From: Psychrobacter submarinus
GTDB taxonomy: Bacteria; Pseudomonadota; Gammaproteobacteria; Pseudomonadales; Moraxellaceae
Length of the DNA stretch: 64,000 bases
Assembly (NCBI RefSeq): GCF_904846685.1
Contig: NZ_CAJHBQ010000001.1
Span: 744,001 to 808,000 of the forward strand
Direction: 5' to 3'
Shown piece by piece: positions 59,609 to 64,000 of this stretch. Below the pieces are notes generated by a model that had not been told where the DNA came from, did not search any database, and saw only the letters and a program-made list of their open reading frames with translations. The position numbers and the translations under genes are program-made. Each line of letters starts with the position of its first letter. Position 1 is the first letter of the stretch.

Positions 59609-60679
59609 ATGAGACATTTTTATTTAGATTTTATCTTCACCGCTATTGCCTTGGCGGTAGCGGCTTGGTGGGGATATTCAAACGGTGGTTTAGGCGGAAT
59701 GATAGCCACGCTATCGATTACGGCTATTTTGGCGGTTATGGAGATCTCCTTATCCTTTGACAACGCCGTCGTTAATGCCTCCGTCCTAAAAGGCTGGGAC
59801 GACTTTTGGAAAATGATTTTCTTAACCGTCGGTATTTTGATCGCCGTCTTCGGTATGCGCTTGGTCTTCCCTATCGTCATCGTCGCTGTCACTGCCGACT
59901 TAGGTATGATGCAGGTCGTCGATTTGGCTTTGAACAACCCTGAAGAGTACTCTGCAAGATTGATGGCACATCATGCTGAGATTTCAGCGTTTGGTGGTAT
60001 CTTCTTACTATTAGTCTTCTTAAACTTTGTCTTTGATGATAAAGACGTACATTGGTTTAATTGGCTTGAGAGCCGCTTAGCCAAACTTGCCAAAGTCGAT
60101 GCGATGAGCGTCTTTATCGCGCTGATTGTGCTGATGATTGCGGTGTCCTTTGCAGCAGAGGCGCAAGCGGCAGCGGTGCTAATCGCAGGCGTTTGGGGTA
60201 TCTTAGTATACTTAGGCGTGCAAGTTATCTCAGGCATGCTAGAGGGCGATCTTGAAGAAGAGCTCGATAGCGAGGGTAATAGCACCGGGCAAGCGACTAG
60301 CGCTATTATGAAAGGCGGGATCATCGGCTTCTTATACTTAGAAGTGCTTGATGCTTCCTTCAGCTTTGACGGCGTTATTGGCGCATTTGCGATTACCAAC
60401 GATGTGATTGTGATTATGCTGGGTCTGGCTATCGGTGCGATGTTCGTACGTTCGATGACGATATTCTTAGTCGATAAAGGCACGCTCGATGAGTTTATTT
60501 ATCTTGAGCATGGCGCGCATTATGCGATTGGTGCACTTGCTGTCATCATGTTGTTATCGGTCAAATTCCATGTGCCAGAGCTGATTACGGGTCTGATTGG
60601 TATTGCCTTTATTGGTTGGGCGCTGTTAGCTTCGCTTAAGTACCGCAAAACCGAGGCACTAGCGAACCCTAAGGGGTAA
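59609..60679 (+). CDS. TerC-like DUF475 integral membrane protein
   Basis: A 356-residue membrane protein with about nine hydrophobic segments. It fits DUF475, a TerC relative: AILAVMEISLSFDNAVVNASVLKG early, GMRLVFPIVIV, and GFLYLEVLDASFSFDGVIGAF later. The two SFDNAV and SFDGVIG repeats with Glu/Asp in membrane segments resemble the TerC metal-transport motifs. A polar acidic loop (EGDLEEELDSEGNSTGQ) lies between halves. It sits in a Ter gene cluster, which supports a stress role. The ATG has AGGATAT nearby. Confidence 0.88.
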   Translation: MRHFYLDFIFTAIALAVAAWWGYSNGGLGGMIATLSITAILAVMEISLSFDNAVVNASVLKGWDDFWKMIFLTVGILIAVFGMRLVFPIVIVAVTADLGMMQVVDLALNNPEEYSARLMAHHAEISAFGGIFLLLVFLNFVFDDKDVHWFNWLESRLAKLAKVDAMSVFIALIVLMIAVSFAAEAQAAAVLIAGVWGILVYLGVQVISGMLEGDLEEELDSEGNSTGQATSAIMKGGIIGFLYLEVLDASFSFDGVIGAFAITNDVIVIMLGLAIGAMFVRSMTIFLVDKGTLDEFIYLEHGAHYAIGALAVIMLLSVKFHVPELITGLIGIAFIGWALLASLKYRKTEALANPKG

Positions 60680-60711
60680 GCAGAGCTTGTAACTTAGCCG
60701 CTTGAGACAAT

Positions 60712-60751
60712 AAAAAAGAGCTATAGCGATCATTCGTTATAGCTCTTTTTA
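60712..60751. terminator. Bidirectional terminator between the TerC-like gene and yhhQ
   Basis: A 10-bp stem with arms AAGAGCTATA and TATAGCTCTT, with an A-run on the left and a T-run on the right. Confidence 0.8.
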
Positions 60752-60819
60752 TGCGTGAGAATTATCTAATGGTTCCGCTCTTTGATACCTTTTGCCCGGC
60801 TTTTCTTCTTTGCTCAGTC

Positions 60820-61485
60820 TTACTTTTCTTTTCCGGACAACATCTTTTGTAGCTTTGCTAAAATCACACCGTATAGTGGTAAAAATATAAGCACGCCCAT
60901 CACCATCTTAAAGACATAATCTACCGTGCCGATCTCGACCCAATTTGCCGCCATAAAGGGGTCTGGGCTTTTGTAAAAGGCAATAGCAAAAAAGCAAAAG
61001 CTATCGATTAGATTGCCAATTAGTGTGGAAGCCAAAGGCGCAATCCACCAAGTTTTAAGCTGGCGTAGTCTACTAAAGACCTGAATATCTAGTAGCTGCC
61101 CGACCACATACGCGGTGAAGCTGGCTAACACAATGCGAAATACAAACAGATTAAAATCAAGCAAGTGCTCATGCCCGACAAACTGACCGTTGGCAAATAC
61201 CACAGAGAAATAGTACGAGATTGCTAGGGCTGGCAGCATCGCAAAAAAGATAATGCGCCTGGCCAACTGCTGACCAAAGATACGTACAGTCAAATCAGTA
61301 ACTAAGAAGATAAACGGAAAAGTCACCGAGCCCCAAGTGGTGATAAAACCAAAGAAGCCAACCGGGATTTGTACCAGATAATTACTGATAGCGATGATAA
61401 AGATGTGGAGACCCACAAGCCAAAATAAAGCACGGCTATAATCAATGGACTGCGTAGGAATGGCTGAAATAGAATTGATGCTCAT
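60820..61485 (-). CDS. yhhQ: Queuosine precursor transporter, YhhQ family
   Basis: Inner-membrane transporter of the VUT family, 221 residues with about six segments. NYLVQIPVGFFGFITTWGSV and FPFIFLVTDLTVRIFGQQLAR are the YhhQ signature. FTAYVVGQLLDIQVFSRLR and STLIGNLIDSFCFFAIAFY follow. E. coli YhhQ imports 7-cyano- and 7-aminomethyl-7-deazaguanine; queC at 43004 makes the former. It is the only minus-strand gene inside the Ter cluster. The ATG at 61485 has AGGA about 9 nt upstream. Confidence 0.9.
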   Translation of the reverse strand: MSINSISAIPTQSIDYSRALFWLVGLHIFIIAISNYLVQIPVGFFGFITTWGSVTFPFIFLVTDLTVRIFGQQLARRIIFFAMLPALAISYYFSVVFANGQFVGHEHLLDFNLFVFRIVLASFTAYVVGQLLDIQVFSRLRQLKTWWIAPLASTLIGNLIDSFCFFAIAFYKSPDPFMAANWVEIGTVDYVFKMVMGVLIFLPLYGVILAKLQKMLSGKEK

Positions 61486-61815
61486 AGAAGAGTCCTTTTT
61501 TTAATTCAGGGTTGAGGGAACCTGAGCGCGCATATTATAAAGCAAAAGCGATAATAGCTAAAGCCGTTAGGGTAAAAAAAAGTTTTAGTCGCGGCTTTAG
61601 ATAAACTCCCTTCATGAAAAGCTAAACATGCTTAACATAGATAATCTTAAGACAGCTCTGTAAACAGATAACCACAAAATACGACTTGCGTAGTCAGTAC
61701 CTGCTTAGTATAGTAAAACGTAACGCTAAGCAGCATCGCATCTAGGCTTAGCAAATAATGCATCATCTTATAATTCATTAATAAATCATTTATTTATAAC
61801 GAAAAGGACAACTTT
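61486..61815. other. Intergenic region between yhhQ and the second terD
   Basis: A 330-bp AT-rich gap between divergent genes, probably with both promoters. No gene, RNA or clear repeat recognised. Confidence 0.4.
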
Positions 61816-62391
61816 ATGGCTATTAGCTTAACAAAAGGCGGTAACGTCAACTTATCAAAAGAAGCACCAGGCCTTACTAACATTACTGTTGGTCTTGGCT
61901 GGGATCCTCGCGCCACCGATGGTCAAGAGTTTGACTTAGACGCGATTGCGTTTTTGGTCAATGAAGGCGGTAAAGTGCGTAATGATAAAGACTTTATTTT
62001 CTTTAATAATCTAAAGTCAGACAATGGCGCCGTTGAGCACACTGGCGATAACCGCACTGGCGAAGGTGACGGTGATGATGAGCAAATCAAAATCAACTTA
62101 GCCAACATTCCAGCGGATGTCAGTAAAGTCGCCGTTTGTGCCATTATCTATGAAGGCCAAGCCCGTAATCAAAACTTCGGTCAAGTAGGCGAAGCTTATA
62201 TCCGTATCGTCAATGACAATGGTAATAGCGAAATCGCTCGTTACGACCTATCAGAAGATGGTAGTACTGAGACGGCTATGATCTTTGGCGAGCTATACCG
62301 TCACAGTGGCGACTGGAAATTCCGCGCTGTCGGTCAAGGCTTTAGCGGCGGTTTAGGTCCATTAGCGTCTTCTTATGGTGTGAACGTCTAA
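61816..62391 (+). CDS. terD: TerD family stress protein (second copy)
   Basis: 191 residues, colinear with the copy at 58694. [39 protein letters not shown], then [20 protein letters not shown] keep the Ca2+-binding acidic cluster. It differs in the N-terminal and C-terminal thirds (ends LASSYGVNV), so it is an older duplication, not a recent copy. AAAAGGA lies before the ATG. It is followed by an AIM24 gene and a TerZ-like gene on the same strand. Confidence 0.93.
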   Translation: MAISLTKGGNVNLSKEAPGLTNITVGLGWDPRATDGQEFDLDAIAFLVNEGGKVRNDKDFIFFNNLKSDNGAVEHTGDNRTGEGDGDDEQIKINLANIPADVSKVAVCAIIYEGQARNQNFGQVGEAYIRIVNDNGNSEIARYDLSEDGSTETAMIFGELYRHSGDWKFRAVGQGFSGGLGPLASSYGVNV

Positions 62392-62567
62392 GGTTAGATT
62401 CTCAAACCTTTACGCAGCAAGTATTCTCTATTAAAGCTAGCAAGTGCGATGATTATCCGTGTTTGTTGGCTTTAATTTTATTCACTCATCAACCGTCCAT
62501 CTTCTTTATATCATTGATAGCAAAAATAAATGATCAGTTAAACGACTAGCTTAAGGATTTATTCGTT

Positions 62568-63320
62568 ATGGCCGCGACTTTTAGTTTAATAGGTACCATT
62601 GAGCCTTTTTTGCACTGCAACCTGCAAAAAGGCGATTCGATCTATTGTGAAGCCAATGCTATGGTCATGATGGAGTCCAATCTTGAATTAAAAGGCAAGC
62701 TTCAAGGCGGTATTATGCAGTCGCTCATGCGCCGCTTTGCCAATGATGAATCGCTGTTTCAGCAGCAGATTGAGGCCACAGGCGGTGAAGGCGATTGTCT
62801 GCTCGCCCCTACGCTCGACGGCGACATGCAGATACTCGATGTTGGCGCGCAGCAATATACCTTAAGCGACGGCGCTTTTGTGGCTGCGCAAAAAGACGTC
62901 GATATCAGAGCCAATATTCAGCGTAACCTTGGCGGTGCGGTATTTGGCGACACTGGCGGTTTTATGGTAATGCAAACTCAAGGTCAAGGCCAAGTCGTGG
63001 TCTCAGGCTTTGGTTCGCTATTTGAGATTGAAGTGGAGCCGGGTAAAGATGTCATCATTGATAATGGTCATGTGGTCTGCTGGGATTCTAATTTAGAGTA
63101 TAAACTCTCGGTCTCGACCAGTAAGAAGAAAGGCTTTATGGGTAATATCATCAACTCTGTCACCAGTGGCGAAGGTATGGTGCTGAACTTCTCAGGCTCA
63201 GGTAAAGTCATTATTTGCTCACGTAACCGTGACAGCTATCAAGGCTGGATTCAAAGCGTGTTAGGTAGCAATGCAGGTGGTCGCGGCGGCGGTGGCGGCT
63301 TTTTGGATAATATCCTATAA
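62568..63320 (+). CDS. AIM24 / TIGR00266 family protein
   Basis: A 250-residue, beta-rich soluble protein of the AIM24 family. GDSIYCEANAMVMMESNLEL begins the double-psi-like repeats; the middle has FVAAQKDVDIRANIQRNLGG, GGFMVMQTQGQGQVVVSGFG, and VIIDNGHVVCWDSNLEYKL, with a Gly-rich end GGRGGGGGFLDNIL. Family function is unknown (yeast Aim24 affects mitochondrial cristae). It is often next to TerD genes, as here. TAAGGA precedes the ATG by 9 nt. Confidence 0.88.
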   Translation: MAATFSLIGTIEPFLHCNLQKGDSIYCEANAMVMMESNLELKGKLQGGIMQSLMRRFANDESLFQQQIEATGGEGDCLLAPTLDGDMQILDVGAQQYTLSDGAFVAAQKDVDIRANIQRNLGGAVFGDTGGFMVMQTQGQGQVVVSGFGSLFEIEVEPGKDVIIDNGHVVCWDSNLEYKLSVSTSKKKGFMGNIINSVTSGEGMVLNFSGSGKVIICSRNRDSYQGWIQSVLGSNAGGRGGGGGFLDNIL

Positions 63321-63435
63321 GTCGAAGCTGAAGACAAGACGCAGCCCTCAATTTCACTATAGTGCTTTATTTATAACATTATGAGTCGCTATTATCTTTT
63401 ATAAACACACTTATAACGACTAAAAGGAATACAAT

Positions 63436-64000
63436 ATGGCAGTAAGTCTACAAAAGGGACAGAAAATATCCTTAAGTAAAGAAGCAGGCGGCACGCTGAC
63501 CCAAGTCAAGCTGGGCCTCGGCTGGGATGTCGCGCAAGCACCGCAAGCGCAAAAAACTGGCTTGTTAGGTAAATTATTTGGCGGCGGTAGCGGCGGGGGC
63601 GACACTATCGATTTAGATGCTTCGTGCATTATGTTCGATAGCAACAAGCAAGCTGTCGATGCTATTTGGTTCGGTCAACTCCAATCCAAAGATGGCAGTA
63701 TCTTGCACACCGGTGATAATCGTACTGGCGCCGGCGACGGCGATGATGAAGTCATCAATGTTGATTTATCCAAAATTCCAGCTGCTGTGACCTCTTTAGT
63801 ATTTACGGTCAATAGCTTTACCGGTCAGACTTTTGAGACTGTTGAAAATGCTTTTTGCCGTATCGTCAATGCTAGTAACAACTCAGAGGTAGCGCGTTAT
63901 AACCTCTCAGCGCAAGGCGGACACACCGCGATGATTATGGCAAAAGTCTATCGCCATAATAATGAGTGGAAAATGCATGCTATCGGTGAGACCGCTTCTG
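63436..64000 (+). CDS. terZ: TerZ/TerD family protein with Gly-rich insert, partial
   Basis: N-terminal 188 residues; the window end cuts the gene just before its last residues. It starts MAVSLQKGQKISLSKEAGGT. A lysine/glycine-rich insert (KTGLLGKLFGGGSGGG) precedes [36 protein letters not shown] carries the Ca2+-binding acidic block; FTGQTFETVENAFCRIV and [17 protein letters not shown] follow. The GLLG...FGGG insert is typical of TerZ/TerA-like members of ter operons. AAAGGA lies 7 nt before the ATG. Confidence 0.88.
   Translation, partial: MAVSLQKGQKISLSKEAGGTLTQVKLGLGWDVAQAPQAQKTGLLGKLFGGGSGGGDTIDLDASCIMFDSNKQAVDAIWFGQLQSKDGSILHTGDNRTGAGDGDDEVINVDLSKIPAAVTSLVFTVNSFTGQTFETVENAFCRIVNASNNSEVARYNLSAQGGHTAMIMAKVYRHNNEWKMHAIGETAS

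Overview
The window looks like a chromosomal segment of a gammaproteobacterium of the Moraxellaceae, most likely Psychrobacter. The reasons are moderate-to-low GC, the style of the proteins (long acidic or Gln/Asn-rich linkers), a single LolC/E-type permease beside lolD, and the mix of housekeeping genes. This placement is inference from the sequence; no database was searched.

Layout. 1-160 is the 3' end of an NtrC-family regulator (probably pilR). 227-17,238 holds mostly housekeeping genes: a ctpA-type protease, gpmI, a 6S RNA gene with a readable promoter, fxsA, ruvC, a META/DUF4377 lipoprotein, a GST, a 1-Cys peroxiredoxin, glnS, a cyclophilin with two apparent translation starts, lpxH, a lipase-like hydrolase, rnd, recR, ybaB and metZ. 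17,649-34,498 adds clsC, an MHS-type transporter, dusA, a CPBP protease, a hydrolase, a 309-bp MITE-like element, sppA, a long comEC without a visible metallo-beta-lactamase motif, a DUF2062 protein, lolD with its permease, an unknown conserved-looking protein and an SCP2 protein. A gene-free stretch of about 1.1 kb precedes the cbb3 oxidase operon ccoNOQP (35,628-39,030), then ccoG and a FixH-like gene (to 41,484), ttcA, queC and a small secreted protein.

From about 44,513 to 52,389 lies an integrated element of 7.9 kb bounded by 23-bp direct repeats. The repeats coincide with a Rho-independent terminator hairpin. All its genes are on the minus strand, in transcription order: tyrosine integrase, a small orphan, a 257-residue orphan, an AlpA/Xis-like HTH, an HTH_39-like protein, a 91-residue orphan, a 49-residue membrane peptide, a DUF3987-like replication ATPase, an iteron-like non-coding region, a Cys-rich protein, and three tandem paralogues that look like a fragment of phage small terminase. 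There are no capsid, tail or lysis genes. The order int - alpA - rep with no structural genes is that of P4-like satellites and Gram-negative phage-inducible chromosomal islands, and this is the most interesting region of the window. Several ordered repeat arrays (arm-type integrase repeats, three dyads at 20-bp period, rep-proximal iterons, and an inverted repeat over a ribosome binding site) suggest a compact regulatory and replication circuit.

From 52,484 the host chromosome resumes: a BCP-type peroxiredoxin, a dihydrolipoyl-dehydrogenase-like flavoprotein, an MscS channel and rlmKL. Then comes a tellurite/stress (Ter) cluster: two TerD proteins, a TerC-like DUF475 membrane protein, an AIM24-family protein and a TerZ-like protein cut by the window end. 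A YhhQ-type queuosine-precursor transporter sits inside it on the opposite strand. No tRNA, rRNA, CRISPR array or complete insertion sequence was seen.
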